This document shows, piece after piece, positions 1-10,192 of a stretch of 64,000 bases of DNA; positions within the stretch are counted from its first letter, which is position 1, and each line of letters starts with the position of its first letter. A model generated the notes under the pieces. It saw only the letters and a program-made list of their open reading frames with translations, searched no databases and was not told the DNA's origin. A program made the position numbers and the translations under genes. The DNA is from Solirubrobacteraceae bacterium (GTDB taxonomy: Bacteria > Actinomycetota > Thermoleophilia > Solirubrobacterales > Solirubrobacteraceae), in the NCBI GenBank assembly GCA_030690545.1, contig JAUYGN010000032.1:1-64000 (forward strand). Direction: 5' to 3'.

Positions 1-79
1 CGGCCGCCGAGGCTGATCCGCCACACCCCCTCGCCGTCCGCGGAGCCCGCGGGCACCGGCAGCCGTCATACTCGGGCCC

Positions 80-400
80 GTGAGCGTCGTCAAGGTCAAC
101 GCGATCACCGTCCCGCGCGAGCGCTTCGAGGAGTTCGCCCAGCGCTTCGCCGCGCGTGCCGGCAAGGTCTCGAGCGCCGAGGGCTTCGAGGCCTTCGAGC
201 TGCTGCGCCCCAACGACGACCGCGAGGTCTGCCTCGTCGTGACGCGCTGGCGCTCGGAGGAGGACTTCCAGGGATGGCTGAACGGCCCGGACTTCGCGGC
301 CGGCCATTCCCAGCACCGCAGCGGCGGGCCGGTCGGCACGTCGAGCGAGCTGTGGTCCTTCGACGTGCTGGAGCTCGAAGGCCCGGCGGACGCCGGGTGA
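80..400 (+). CDS. antibiotic biosynthesis monooxygenase (ABM/HmoA-like) domain protein
   Basis: ORF translation MSVVKVNAITVPRERFEEFAQRFAARAG...FEAFELLRPND is typical of the ABM dimeric alpha-beta barrel family. Confidence 0.8.
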   Translation: MSVVKVNAITVPRERFEEFAQRFAARAGKVSSAEGFEAFELLRPNDDREVCLVVTRWRSEEDFQGWLNGPDFAAGHSQHRSGGPVGTSSELWSFDVLELEGPADAG

Positions 401-446
401 CTCCGAATCGGACGATGCCCGCGGCGCGTCCGCGCGCCTCGGTGCG

Positions 447-1343
447 TTGAGCGGCAGCCGGAGCCGGAACCGGCGGGCGATCATCGTGCTCGCGGCTGTG
501 GCGGCGTTGACGTGGGCTGCCGCGTTCACGGCGTCCGCGCTCGCGCCGGGCACGGCGCCCGCACAGGTGTCCGCTCCCGACGCGGCGGCGCCCGACACCA
601 GCACCGCGCCCGCGCTCCCCGAGCTCACGGTCCTCGACGCGCGCGCCAGCCCGCAGCGCGCCTTCTTCGCGGGCCGCCCGGTCGCGATCACGTTCGGCCT
701 CCGCGCACCGGCCCCGCTGGCGCTGCAGGTCGACGTCGTGCGCGACGCGACGAACAGGCCGGTGCGCCGCTTCGTGCTCCCCGCGGCCGCGCCCGGCGTC
801 GCGCAGCGCGTCGAGTGGGACGGGCTGACCGGCGGCGACAAGGTCGCGCCCAGCGGCGCCTATCGGATCCGCATCCGCGCGGCCGACGGCCGCGTGCGTC
901 GTGGCGGCAGGTTCGTCCTGCGCAGTCACATCTACCCGGTCCGCGGCCGCCACGTCGACCGCGGCCCGGCCGGCGCGTTCGGCGTCGGGCGCAACGGCGG
1001 GCGCACGCACCAGGGCTTCGACGTCAACGCCGCCTGCGGCACGACGCTCGTCGCCGCGCGCGGCGGGCGCGTCGTGCGCTCGGACCACGACCCGGTCCTG
1101 TACGGCCACGTCGTGATCATCCGCGGCGAGCGCACGACCCGCGACTACTGGTACTCGCATCTGCAGCGGCGCTCGCCGCTGCGCGTCGGCGACCGCGTCC
1201 GCACCGGCGCGCGGATCGGCGCGGTCGGCGCGACCGGCAACGCACGCACCGTCGGCTGCCACCTGCACTTCGAGATCCGCTCGCGCGGCGTCCCGATCGA
1301 CCCGGCGCCCGAGCTGCGCGCGTGGGACGCCTGGGACGGCTGA
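447..1343 (+). CDS. M23 family metallopeptidase, secreted
   Basis: N-terminal hydrophobic segment; HQGFDVNAACGTTLVAARGGRV ... GNARTVGCHLHFEI (LytM HxH motif). Confidence 0.9.
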   Translation: MSGSRSRNRRAIIVLAAVAALTWAAAFTASALAPGTAPAQVSAPDAAAPDTSTAPALPELTVLDARASPQRAFFAGRPVAITFGLRAPAPLALQVDVVRDATNRPVRRFVLPAAAPGVAQRVEWDGLTGGDKVAPSGAYRIRIRAADGRVRRGGRFVLRSHIYPVRGRHVDRGPAGAFGVGRNGGRTHQGFDVNAACGTTLVAARGGRVVRSDHDPVLYGHVVIIRGERTTRDYWYSHLQRRSPLRVGDRVRTGARIGAVGATGNARTVGCHLHFEIRSRGVPIDPAPELRAWDAWDG

Positions 1344-1359
1344 GCGACCGCCGCTGCGG

Positions 1360-1590
1360 CTACGGGGACTGCGGCTCCCAGCCCGACCAGCGCTCGTCGT
1401 CGGCCCGCGGCCGCTCGCGCTGACGGCGGCACAGCACGCAGACGACGTCGGCCTCCTCCGGGCGCGCCGCCTCGAACGTCGCGTACTCGTGGCGGCGCTC
1501 GCCGGCGAACCAGACGTGACCGCAGTCGTCGCAGGTGCGGTCGTTCGGATCCGGCCAGTCGTCCGGGCGTGCGGCGGGCGCGTCGGTCAT
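1360..1590 (-). CDS. hypothetical protein with zinc-ribbon-like CxxC...CxxC
   Basis: ORF from internal Met; CDDCGHVW ... CVLCRRQ. Confidence 0.5.
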   Translation of the reverse strand: MTDAPAARPDDWPDPNDRTCDDCGHVWFAGERRHEYATFEAARPEEADVVCVLCRRQRERPRADDERWSGWEPQSP

Positions 1591-1922
1591 CGGCTCGACG
1601 ACGCTCGTGCCGCTCCCTGGCGCGCCGACAGGTCGCCGCTTGCGACCTTGAAGGCGATCGTGTCGATGTAGTCGCGCCTGCCGTCGCGCGTGCGCTTGGC
1701 CGCCTGACCCGGAGTGACGCGCAGGTCGGCGAGCTCGCGCGCGGACTGCGGATCGAAGCAGCGCGCCTGCAGCCACTTGGCCGTCTCCGCGTCGTCGAAG
1801 CCGGCATCGGTCCAGGCCTTCGCGGCGATGGCGGGCTCCTCGCCGCGGTCGGCGAGCTCGCCGAAGCGGCTGATCGTGTCCGCGCTCGTCCGCGACTGTG
1901 ACCAGTAGTGCATGGCGTGCAT
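1587..1922 (-). CDS. conserved hypothetical protein
   Basis: ORF from internal Met (MHAMHYWSQSRTSADTISRFGELADRG...), overlaps the downstream gene by 4 nt. Confidence 0.5.
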   Translation of the reverse strand: MHAMHYWSQSRTSADTISRFGELADRGEEPAIAAKAWTDAGFDDAETAKWLQARCFDPQSARELADLRVTPGQAAKRTRDGRRDYIDTIAFKVASGDLSARQGAARASSSR

Positions 1923-2130
1923 GCTGCCCGATTTCGGGTCCCGCCGGAACCCCCGTTCGCAGCGGTCGGCGGCCGGCTGCCCTCGCCCACCCGGCAGCCG
2001 TTCGCCGGGCTGGGCTCGCGTGCCCGGGACGCCACCCTCCCGTCCGTCTACCATCTGCTCGGCAGCCCGCGCGCGCGGGTGGGGTTGCTGCTCAGCGCGC
2101 ATCCCACTCTTGATGCAGGAGGAGAACACG

Positions 2131-2370
2131 ATGGCTTTCGACGTTGGAGAACGCGTCTACGCAGAGAAGTCCGGCCGCCGCCGGCGCACCGCGCGCCAGC
2201 CGCTGCGGCCGGGACGCCACGGCGTGATCACCCGCGTCCTGCGCGGCGACCCGAACCCGCGCTACGAGATCCTCTGGGACGAGGGCGTCACGACGGTCTT
2301 CTCGCCGACGGGCGGCGCCCTGCACGCCGACGTCAACTACGTCGCGCCGGAGACCTCCGAGGCGTCGTAG
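2131..2370 (+). CDS. DUF1918-like small protein
   Basis: ggaggag RBS then ATG at 2131; MAFDVGERVYAEKSGR...RHGVITRVLRGDPNPRYEILWDEGVTTVFSPTGGALHAD. Confidence 0.65.
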   Translation: MAFDVGERVYAEKSGRRRRTARQPLRPGRHGVITRVLRGDPNPRYEILWDEGVTTVFSPTGGALHADVNYVAPETSEAS

Positions 2371-2375
2371 GCGGG

Positions 2376-4271
2376 CTACGGCTCGCGCAGCGCGTCGCGG
2401 ACGGCCGCGAGCGCGGGCTTGGGCCGGCCCGCGAAGTCGTAGAGCCCCTTCTCGTTGAGGCCCGGCGTGAGCGTCAGGTCGGGCCGCAGCTCGAGCACCG
2501 AGCCGCCGCGGAAGTCCGGTCGCAGGGCGTAGTCGCGCAGGTTCCAGATCAGCGTCCCGCTCAGGTTCGGCGCTCCGCGCAGCTCGCGCAGGCGCCGGCC
2601 GAGCAGGTCGGCCTGGAAGCGCAGGCTGCCGAACGCGTCGCCGCCGATCACGGCCGTGCCGGCCGCGCCGAGCTCGGTGATCACGATCGGCTTGTCGGGG
2701 AAGAAGCCGCGCAGGCGTGCGAGCCGCTCGCGCGTGATCTGCGCCTGCTCCGCCGCGTCGCGGTCCAGGCCCTCGTACCAGCCGATGTAGTCGGTCATGC
2801 CGATCGCGTCGAGGTCGGCGAAGACCCCCGCCCTGTTGGGCAGCACGCGACCCCACAGGTCGGCGGCGACCGGCCGAGTCGGGTCGAGCTCGCGCAGGCT
2901 GCGGGCGGTCTGGCGGATGTACTCCTGCTGGCCGGGCTGGCCGTTGCCGGCGACCTCGTTCGTCAGCGTCCAGGTGAGGATCGACGGGTTCGCCTGCCCC
3001 GCCTCGGCGACGCGCAGCGCGCGATCGCGCGCCGCCGCGATCTGCTGCGGCGACTCGGCGCGCCAGCGTCCGCCCGGCTCCCACGGGCCGACCTCCTGCC
3101 AGACGAGGATCCCGGCATGGTCCAGGCGCGCGAGCATGCTCTCCGACAGCGGCAGCTGCGTGCGCGTCGCGTTGGCGCCGATCGCGCGCAGCCCGGCGAC
3201 GACGCGCTGCTCGTCGGCGCCGGTCATCGCGTCCCCGCGGCCGCGGACGTCGGGCGGCAGCGAGGCGCCGCGCAGCGTCAGCCGCTCGCCGTTGACCTGC
3301 AGGCCGATCGAGTCCCAGCTGATCTCGCGCAGTCCGATCTTGCGCCGCAGGGTCGCCTCGCCGGGAACGTCGACGCGCAGGTCGTACAGCCGCGGGCTGT
3401 CGGGCGACCAGAGCTGCGGGTCGTCGATCGTCACCGTCGTCGTCAGCGCGCGCGACGTGCCGCCGCTGACTCCGGCCTGGCCGAAGTCCAGCGTGCGGAC
3501 GTTGCGGCCGTCGAGCGCGATCGAGCCGCGCGGGCGCAGCGTGCGCGAGGCGCCGCGGTTGCGCACGCGCACGCCGATCTGGACCGTCGCGCGCTCGCCG
3601 CCGTCCTGTAGCCGGGTGCGCACGCTCAGCGCGCCGAGCTCGCTGCGGCCCAGGCGCGCGATCGTGACCGGCCGGTTCAGCCCGCCGTAGTTGAACCACG
3701 CCCGCGCCCAGCCGCTGTCGGCCTGACGCCGGGGTCCGCGCCAGTCGACGCGCACGGCGATCGTGTGGCGACCGGGCTCGAGCGCGACGCGGGCGCTGAA
3801 CGGCTCGTAGGCGCCGACGTGCTCGCGCACCGGGCGACCGTCGACGTAGACCCGCGCGCGGTGGTGGGCGGACTCGAAGCGCACCGCGTAGAGGCCGGCG
3901 GCCGGCGCCTCGATGTCGGTCGCGAACCAGCCGACAGAGCCGTCGTAGGCGCGCTGGCCGGCGGTGCCGTTGTAGGCGCCGGCGTTGGGCGAGTGGGGGA
4001 CCCGGACGGGCGTTCCGCGCCATCTGCCCCGCGCCCAGCCGCGGTCGCGGCCGCGATCGTCGGGGTCGGCGCGATAGCGCCAGCGATCGAGCACGGCGAT
4101 CGCGCTGCCCGCGGGGCCGGCTCCGGTCTGCGACAGCGCGGCGGTCACGCTGTCGGCGGCGCTCGCGCCGTCGCCGGTGGTCACCGGATCCTCACCCTGC
4201 AGGGCGAGCGTCAGCGCGACCGCGCAGGCGACCACGAGCAGCAGCGCGGGTGGGAGGAGGCGACGGAGCAT
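2376..4271 (-). CDS. glycoside hydrolase family 2 protein
   Basis: signal peptide, sugar-binding domain and GH2 TIM barrel (NPSILTWTLTNEVAGNG; VITELGAAGT). Confidence 0.85.
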   Translation of the reverse strand: MLRRLLPPALLLVVACAVALTLALQGEDPVTTGDGASAADSVTAALSQTGAGPAGSAIAVLDRWRYRADPDDRGRDRGWARGRWRGTPVRVPHSPNAGAYNGTAGQRAYDGSVGWFATDIEAPAAGLYAVRFESAHHRARVYVDGRPVREHVGAYEPFSARVALEPGRHTIAVRVDWRGPRRQADSGWARAWFNYGGLNRPVTIARLGRSELGALSVRTRLQDGGERATVQIGVRVRNRGASRTLRPRGSIALDGRNVRTLDFGQAGVSGGTSRALTTTVTIDDPQLWSPDSPRLYDLRVDVPGEATLRRKIGLREISWDSIGLQVNGERLTLRGASLPPDVRGRGDAMTGADEQRVVAGLRAIGANATRTQLPLSESMLARLDHAGILVWQEVGPWEPGGRWRAESPQQIAAARDRALRVAEAGQANPSILTWTLTNEVAGNGQPGQQEYIRQTARSLRELDPTRPVAADLWGRVLPNRAGVFADLDAIGMTDYIGWYEGLDRDAAEQAQITRERLARLRGFFPDKPIVITELGAAGTAVIGGDAFGSLRFQADLLGRRLRELRGAPNLSGTLIWNLRDYALRPDFRGGSVLELRPDLTLTPGLNEKGLYDFAGRPKPALAAVRDALREP

Positions 4272-4391
4272 CCCTGGTGCAACGCGAGACTAGATGGTTG
4301 GTTGCACGACCGGCACCATCGAGGCGATCGGCTGCGCGCGAGGCTCTGATCGCTAGGATCGCCGCGGGCCGGTGCCGGTCGGCCCGCGCTC

Positions 4392-5609
4392 GTGACCCCG
4401 CGCATCCTCATCCTCTCGTGGGAGTACCCGCCGATCGTCGCGGGCGGACTCGCGCGCCATGTGCGCAAGCTCGCCGAGGCGCTCGTCGCACAGGGCGTCG
4501 AGGTCCATGTGCTGACGCGCGGCACGCGCGATCACGTCCACGAGGAGCTGCGCGCCGGCGTGCACATCCATCGCGTCGCGGAGGCGGAGATGCCGCGCGA
4601 TCTCGACGCCTTCGTCGCCTGGGTCGAGGGCATGAACTCGCACATGCACGCGGCCGGCCGCCAGCTCGGCAAGCGGCTGCGCTTCGATGTCGTCCACGGA
4701 CACGACTGGCTCGTCGCGGGCGCCGCGGCGGGGCTTGCCGAGCGACTGCGCTGCCCGTACCTGACGACGATCCACGCGACCGAGTACGGCCGCCACCAGG
4801 GCTGGGTCGACAAGCACCCGCAGTCCTACATCCACGGCATCGAGACGTGGATGGCGCGCCGCGCCGACCGCGTCATCACGTGCTCGCACTACATGCGGGG
4901 CCACGTCGCAGACGTCTACGAGATCGACGAGGCGCGGGTGACGGTGATCCCGAACGGGATCGACCCGGCCGACCTGCAGCCGGTCGCCGATCTCGGCGCG
5001 CTGCGCGCGCGCTTCGCGGCGCCGGAGGAGCGGCTCGTGCTGCTCGTCGGGCGGCTCGTCTACGAGAAGGGCTTCCAGCTGGCGCTGGAGGCGATGCCGC
5101 GGGTGATCCGCCGTGCGGGCAAGGTGCGCTTCCTCGTCGCCGGCTCGGGAACGCACGAGGCCGAGCTCAAGCGGCAGGCGCGCCGGCTCGGGCTGATGCG
5201 CCACGGGACGTTCATGGGCTGGATCGGCGACGACGTCCTGCATTCGCTGTACCGGATCGCCGACCTGTGCGTGGTGCCGAGCATCTACGAGCCGTTCGGG
5301 CTCGTCGCGCTGGAGGCGATGGCCAGTGGCTGCCCGTGCATCGTGGCCGACACCGGGGGACTGCGCGAGGTCGTGCCGAACGCCGACGTCGGGCTGCGCT
5401 TCCGCTCGCGCGACCCGCGCGCGCTGGCGACGATGATGCAGCGCGTGCTGACCGACGACGCGCTGCGCGAGCGGCTCGTCGCCGAGGCGTCGGCGCACGT
5501 GCTGCGCTTCGACTGGGCCGACGTCGCCGAGCAGACGGCGGCCGTCTACGCCGAGCTCGGCGCCGGCGGTGCGACGGGCGCGGCGGGCGCCGCGCTACGG
5601 CCGGCGTGA
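4392..5609 (+). CDS. glycosyltransferase family 4 (glycogen synthase-like)
   Basis: ILSWEYPPIVAGGLARHVRKLAEAL ... VPSIYEPFGLVALEAMASGCP. Confidence 0.9.
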   Translation: MTPRILILSWEYPPIVAGGLARHVRKLAEALVAQGVEVHVLTRGTRDHVHEELRAGVHIHRVAEAEMPRDLDAFVAWVEGMNSHMHAAGRQLGKRLRFDVVHGHDWLVAGAAAGLAERLRCPYLTTIHATEYGRHQGWVDKHPQSYIHGIETWMARRADRVITCSHYMRGHVADVYEIDEARVTVIPNGIDPADLQPVADLGALRARFAAPEERLVLLVGRLVYEKGFQLALEAMPRVIRRAGKVRFLVAGSGTHEAELKRQARRLGLMRHGTFMGWIGDDVLHSLYRIADLCVVPSIYEPFGLVALEAMASGCPCIVADTGGLREVVPNADVGLRFRSRDPRALATMMQRVLTDDALRERLVAEASAHVLRFDWADVAEQTAAVYAELGAGGATGAAGAALRPA

Positions 5610-5637
5610 CGCGCTCGCGGGCTGCTTCGGAGGCGTC

Positions 5638-5829
5638 TCAGGAATCCGACGGCGGCCGCTTGGCGCCCCAGCGCCCGCGCAGCTCGGCATCGGCTTCCTT
5701 CTCGCCGCGGCCCGAGACCATCGCGACGATGATCGCGACCGTCGCGACCGCCGGCAGCAGGATGACCCAGGTGAAGAGGAGGCCGAAGGTGTCCGACCAG
5801 ATGCCGTTGGAGGCCAGCGCGGAGATCAT
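5638..5829 (-). CDS. small membrane protein
   Basis: 63-aa ORF with one TM segment. Confidence 0.45.
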   Translation of the reverse strand: MISALASNGIWSDTFGLLFTWVILLPAVATVAIIVAMVSGRGEKEADAELRGRWGAKRPPSDS

Positions 5830-5853
5830 GCGGCGCGAAGCATACCCGGGCGC

Positions 5854-6177
5854 TCAGCGCCCGGGCTCCGCGACCGATTGGCCGATCCAGGCCAGGTAGT
5901 CCGGCGACCCGCCGGCGACGTCGAGCGCGACGAGCTCGAACGTCTCGTAGGGGTGCAGCTCGTCGAGCGCCTCGTTCAGCGACGCGACGGCGGCGCGCGT
6001 CGTCTTGATGACGAGCAGCGACTCCTCGTCGTGCTCGACGGCGCCCTTCCAGCGGTACACCGACGTCACCGCCGCCACGATGTTCACGCAGGCGACGAGC
6101 TCGCGCTGCACGAGCGCCTCGGCGATCGGGCGCGCCTGGTCGGTCGGTGTCGTGACGAGGCAGACGACGGGATCCAT
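5854..6177 (-). CDS. cutA: divalent cation tolerance protein CutA
   Basis: VCLVTTPTDQARPIAEALVQRELVACVNIV..VTSVYRWKG..EHDEESLLVIKT.....HPYETFELVALDVAGGSPDYLAWI. Confidence 0.9.
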   Translation of the reverse strand: MDPVVCLVTTPTDQARPIAEALVQRELVACVNIVAAVTSVYRWKGAVEHDEESLLVIKTTRAAVASLNEALDELHPYETFELVALDVAGGSPDYLAWIGQSVAEPGR

Positions 6178-6212
6178 CGCAGGAGCGAGGCTACCGTGCC
6201 CGTCTCGCTGGC

Positions 6213-7136
6213 CTACGACATCAACGATTCGTTGACGAAGTTGAAGAACACGCCCGACACCAGAACATACGAGAAGGCGGTGAACACGACGGAGCCCACG
6301 AGCAAGGTGACTGGACGCCCATGCCCGAGGCTCAGCCCGGCAAGCCGTCGCCAGAGCCATTGTCCGCGGGCATTGCTTGCGAAGTTGATTCGCGCGATGA
6401 GAAACAGAAGTGCCATCAGGACGGCAAGCATCGCCACGGCCAGCGTCGCGACTCCTAACAACTGGTAGACGACGAAGAAGACTCCGTCAGACCCGAACCG
6501 CTCTATGACCGCTGCGATGCCGCCACGTTCGTGTGCCAGCAGGAGCTGCTCGTAGTTCGCGAGTCTCGGCGAATCCAGCGCGACGGCACTCATCGCGCCA
6601 CCGGCGAGGACGAGCATGCTCGACACGAGGAAGGCGGTCCACTCCCACCCGGTGAGCGCTCGGGATGCAAGGAGGTATCCGAACGTTCCGAGCAGTGCTC
6701 CCGCGAGCACACCTGTTCCGATGATGATCCCGACGACGAGCTGTCCGTGGAAGCTCAAGAGGACGCTGGCTGCGCCGAACACGAAGACCGCGACGAGCGC
6801 CAGCAGTTCGCTGTCGGAGCGCGGGCCGGCTGCCGCCGGTGCACGCCGAGGGCTCGGGCGGTGAGGCGCCTGCCGAGCGGGCGGGGTGGCGTCGACCGGC
6901 GGCAGCGACCGGCGCTCATGCTCATCTCCGACGTGGAGATTGACGTCCCCCACGTGGAGATTGACGTCCCCGACGTGAACGTTGACCTGGGTCCAGCTCT
7001 GTGGTCGCCGGTCCTGCCGCTCGCGGCGATTGAGACGTCGGCTGAGCGCGTCGCTGACAAGAGCGCCGATCACCGCAGTGACGACCGCGGCCACCAATGC
7101 CACGAGGAGTGTTTCCGTGAACGTCGAGTCGGTCAA
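6213..7136 (-). CDS. multi-TM hypothetical protein with HVGDVNL repeats
   Basis: 307-aa ORF; N-terminal TM, repeat segment, several C-terminal TMs. Confidence 0.6.
   Translation of the reverse strand: MTDSTFTETLLVALVAAVVTAVIGALVSDALSRRLNRRERQDRRPQSWTQVNVHVGDVNLHVGDVNLHVGDEHERRSLPPVDATPPARQAPHRPSPRRAPAAAGPRSDSELLALVAVFVFGAASVLLSFHGQLVVGIIIGTGVLAGALLGTFGYLLASRALTGWEWTAFLVSSMLVLAGGAMSAVALDSPRLANYEQLLLAHERGGIAAVIERFGSDGVFFVVYQLLGVATLAVAMLAVLMALLFLIARINFASNARGQWLWRRLAGLSLGHGRPVTLLVGSVVFTAFSYVLVSGVFFNFVNESLMS
6931..6993 (+). repeat. 21-bp tandem repeat, about 3 copies
   Basis: acgtggagattgacgtccccc / acgtggagattgacgtccccg / acgtgaacgttgacctgggtc. Confidence 0.8.
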
Positions 7137-7240
7137 ACATCCAAACCTGACAGAAGCCGCAGACGAATCGATTCGGGTCCGGGAGATCGCAGATCTCCCG
7201 GGAGGCTTCCGTTGACGCGACCGCCTACTCTCCAGGTCGC

Positions 7241-8029
7241 ATGCGCCTCGCGACCTTCCTCCCGCCCGGCTCGACGAAGCCGCGCGCCGGGCAGATCCGC
7301 GACGACGAGGTGATCTCGTTCGTGCTCAAGCGCGAGACCGTGCTCGAGCGCCTGCGCACGAGCGACTTCGATCCCGCGCTCGGCGAGGCCTGGCCGATCT
7401 CGGAGGTCACGCTGCTCGCACCGGTGCCGCGGCCGCGCGCGATCTTCGGCATCGGGCTGAACTACGCCGCCCACGCCGCCGAGCAGGGCCAGGAGCTGCC
7501 CGAGTTCCCGATCGTCTTCATGAAGCTGCCGAGCTCGAGCGCCCCGCCGAACGGGACCGTCACGTGCCCGGCGGTCGTCAGGCGCCTGGACTACGAGGGC
7601 GAGCTCGTCGTCGTCATCGGCGAGGGCGGCAGGATCGCCGGCTACGCGGTCGCCGACGACGTCAGCGCGCGCGACCTGCAGCGCCGCGAGCCGCAGTGGA
7701 CGCGCGCCAAGGGCGCCGACGGCTTCTGCCCGTGGGGGCCGTGGATCACGACCGTCGACGAGGTGCCCGACCCGCTGAACCTGCGCCTCACGACGCGCGT
7801 CAACGGCGAGTCGCGCCAGGACTCGTCGACGAGCGACCTCATCTTCGGTCCGCAGCAGCTCGTCGACTTCATCTCGGAGACCTGCACGCTGGAGCCCGGC
7901 GACATCATCCTCACCGGCACCCCGAGCGGCGTCGGCATGTCGATGGACCCGCGCCGGTTCCTGGGCTCGGGTGACGTGGTCCGCGTCGAGATCGAGTCGC
8001 TCGGGGCGATCGAGCATGCCGTCGCCTAG
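7241..8029 (+). CDS. fumarylacetoacetate hydrolase family protein
   Basis: IFGIGLNYAAHAAEQGQELPEFPIVFMKLPSS ... GDIILTGTPSGVGM. Confidence 0.92.
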   Translation: MRLATFLPPGSTKPRAGQIRDDEVISFVLKRETVLERLRTSDFDPALGEAWPISEVTLLAPVPRPRAIFGIGLNYAAHAAEQGQELPEFPIVFMKLPSSSAPPNGTVTCPAVVRRLDYEGELVVVIGEGGRIAGYAVADDVSARDLQRREPQWTRAKGADGFCPWGPWITTVDEVPDPLNLRLTTRVNGESRQDSSTSDLIFGPQQLVDFISETCTLEPGDIILTGTPSGVGMSMDPRRFLGSGDVVRVEIESLGAIEHAVA

Positions 8030-9488
8030 CCTCGGCCTCGAGCTGCTCGAGCGCCTCGGGGAGCTCGCCGACCTCGGCCACGCCGGCCAGCTGATGGCCT
8101 GGGACCAGCAGGTGATGATGCCCGCCGAGGGGGCTGCCGCCCGCGGCGAGGCGCTCGCCACGATCAGTCGCCTGCATCACGACCGGCTCGTCGATCCGCA
8201 GCTCGGCGCGCTGCTGCAGCGCGACGCCGAGGCCGAGCCGCTGATCGTGCGCGCGGTGCGCCGCGATCACGAGGTCGCGCGGCGCGTGCCGGGCGAGCTG
8301 ACGGCGGAGATGTCGCGCGCCGGCTCGGACGGCTACGGCGCCTGGCTGCGGGCCCGCGAGTCCAACGACTTCGCCGTGTTCGAGCCGGCGCTGCGACGCA
8401 ACATCGACCTCGCGCGCCAGTACGCGGCCTGCTTCCCCGAGGCGGCGCACCCCTACGACCCGCTGCTCGACCGCTTCGAGCCGGGCACGACCACCGAGCA
8501 GGTCTCAGCGCTCTTCGAGCGCCTGCGCGCGGGACTCGTCCCGCTGCTGTCGCAGATCGCGATGCAGCCGGTGCACCAGTCTCTGCAGGGCGATCTGCCG
8601 GTCGCCGCCCAGCGCGAGATCGGCCTCGAGATCGCGCACGCGATGGGCTTCGACGCGAGCGGCTGGCGGCTGGACGACGCCGTCCATCCGTTCGCCTCCT
8701 CGCCGGCGATCGGCGACGTGCGCGTCACGTCGCGCTTCGACGACGAGAGCCTGACCGGCCTGTTCGCGCTGATGCACGAGATCGGGCATGGCCTGTACGA
8801 GCGCGGCGTCGACCCGCAGCTCGGCCGCACGACGCTCGGCAGCGGCGTCTCGCTCGGCGTGCACGAGTCGCAGAGCCGGCTGTGGGAGAACCTCGTCGGC
8901 CGCAGCCCGGAGTTCTGGACGCACTGGCTGCCGCGCATGCGCGAGCGCTTCCCGCTGACCCTGCGCGACATCGAGCTCGACGCGTTCATCCGCGCGATCA
9001 ACGTCGTGCGCCCGACGCTGATCCGCGTCGAGGCCGACGAGGTGACGTACTCGCTGCACGTCATCCTGCGCTTCGAGCTCGAGCTGGCGCTGATCGACGG
9101 CTCGCTGGATCCCGGCGACCTGCCCGCCGCCTGGGCGGCGAAGATGAAGCAGTTCCTCGGCATCGAGGTGCCCGACGACCTGCGCGGCGTGCTGCAGGAC
9201 ATCCACTGGTCGGAGGGGATCATCGGCTACTTCCCGACCTATGCGATCGGCAACGTCCTGGCGGCGCAGCTGTGGCGCGTCGCGCAGGCCGACCTGCCCG
9301 ACCTCGACGCCGAGCTCACCCGTGGCGAGCTGGGATCGCTACGTGCCTGGCTGCGCGAGAAGGTCCACCGCCACGGGCGCCTGCTGACGCCGCCCGAGCT
9401 GATCGAGCAGGCCGTCGGCGGTCCGCTGGATCCCGAGCCGATGCTCGAGCACCTGCGCGCGAAGTACGGCGCGCTGTACGCGCTCTGA
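8016..9488 (+). CDS. carboxypeptidase M32
   Basis: HEIGHGLYERGV, GVHESQSRLWENLVGRS, IRVEADEVTYSLHVILRFELE. Confidence 0.93.
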   Translation: MPSPSLGLELLERLGELADLGHAGQLMAWDQQVMMPAEGAAARGEALATISRLHHDRLVDPQLGALLQRDAEAEPLIVRAVRRDHEVARRVPGELTAEMSRAGSDGYGAWLRARESNDFAVFEPALRRNIDLARQYAACFPEAAHPYDPLLDRFEPGTTTEQVSALFERLRAGLVPLLSQIAMQPVHQSLQGDLPVAAQREIGLEIAHAMGFDASGWRLDDAVHPFASSPAIGDVRVTSRFDDESLTGLFALMHEIGHGLYERGVDPQLGRTTLGSGVSLGVHESQSRLWENLVGRSPEFWTHWLPRMRERFPLTLRDIELDAFIRAINVVRPTLIRVEADEVTYSLHVILRFELELALIDGSLDPGDLPAAWAAKMKQFLGIEVPDDLRGVLQDIHWSEGIIGYFPTYAIGNVLAAQLWRVAQADLPDLDAELTRGELGSLRAWLREKVHRHGRLLTPPELIEQAVGGPLDPEPMLEHLRAKYGALYAL

Positions 9489-9537
9489 CGACGCCGCCAC
9501 GCCGCCCCGCTCGGGACGCGCCTTGCGATGCGCGGGC

Positions 9538-10119
9538 TCAGTGCTGGTCGAGGACCCGGTCGATGAGCCCGTACTCGACGGCCTCCTCGGGCTTGAAGAA
9601 GCGGTCGCGCTCCATGTCGGCGCGGACCTGCTCCTCGGTCTGCCCGGTGTGGTGCGCGTAGATCTCGTCCATCCGCTTGCGCGTCTTGATGATCTCGTTC
9701 ATGTGGATCTCGATGTCCGTCGACTGGCCCTCGAAGCCGGCTGACGGCTGGTGGATCAGGACGCGGCTGTTGGGCAGCGAGAAGCGCTTGCCCTTGGCGC
9801 CCGCGGTCAGCAGCAGCGAGCCCATCGACATCGCGACGCCCATGCACATCGTCTGGATGTCGGGCTTGACGAAGTTCATCGTGTCGTAGATCGCCAGGCC
9901 CGCGTAGATCGAGCCGCCGGGCGAGTTGATGTACAGCGAGATGTCCTTGTCGGGATCCTCGGACTCCAGATGCAGCAGCTGGGCGACGATCAGGTTCGCG
10001 ACCTGGTCGTTGACCGCGGTGCCGAGGAAGATGATGCGCTCGTTGAGCAGGCGCGAGTAGATGTCGTACTCGCGTTCGCCGCGCGCGCTGCGCTGAACGA
10101 CTGAGGGGACGAGAGGCAT
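9538..10119 (-). CDS. clpP: ATP-dependent Clp protease proteolytic subunit
   Basis: [20 protein letters not shown] ... [18 protein letters not shown] ... RVLIHQPS. Confidence 0.95.
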   Translation of the reverse strand: MPLVPSVVQRSARGEREYDIYSRLLNERIIFLGTAVNDQVANLIVAQLLHLESEDPDKDISLYINSPGGSIYAGLAIYDTMNFVKPDIQTMCMGVAMSMGSLLLTAGAKGKRFSLPNSRVLIHQPSAGFEGQSTDIEIHMNEIIKTRKRMDEIYAHHTGQTEEQVRADMERDRFFKPEEAVEYGLIDRVLDQH

Positions 10120-10192
10120 GCGGGCATCCTAGTGGTCGCTCCCGCGCGCACGGCAGCGCGGCGCGACCGGTGTCGCGGGGTAGCCTCGGCGG

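Noticed and set aside
105-1268. Long antisense ORF opposite the M23 peptidase (387 aa)
   Set aside because: High-GC antisense artefact: Arg/Ala-rich translation without domain motifs; plus-strand gene is clear.
1908-3611. 567-aa plus-strand ORF
   Set aside because: Antisense shadow of the GH2 gene; composition typical of non-coding high-GC frames.
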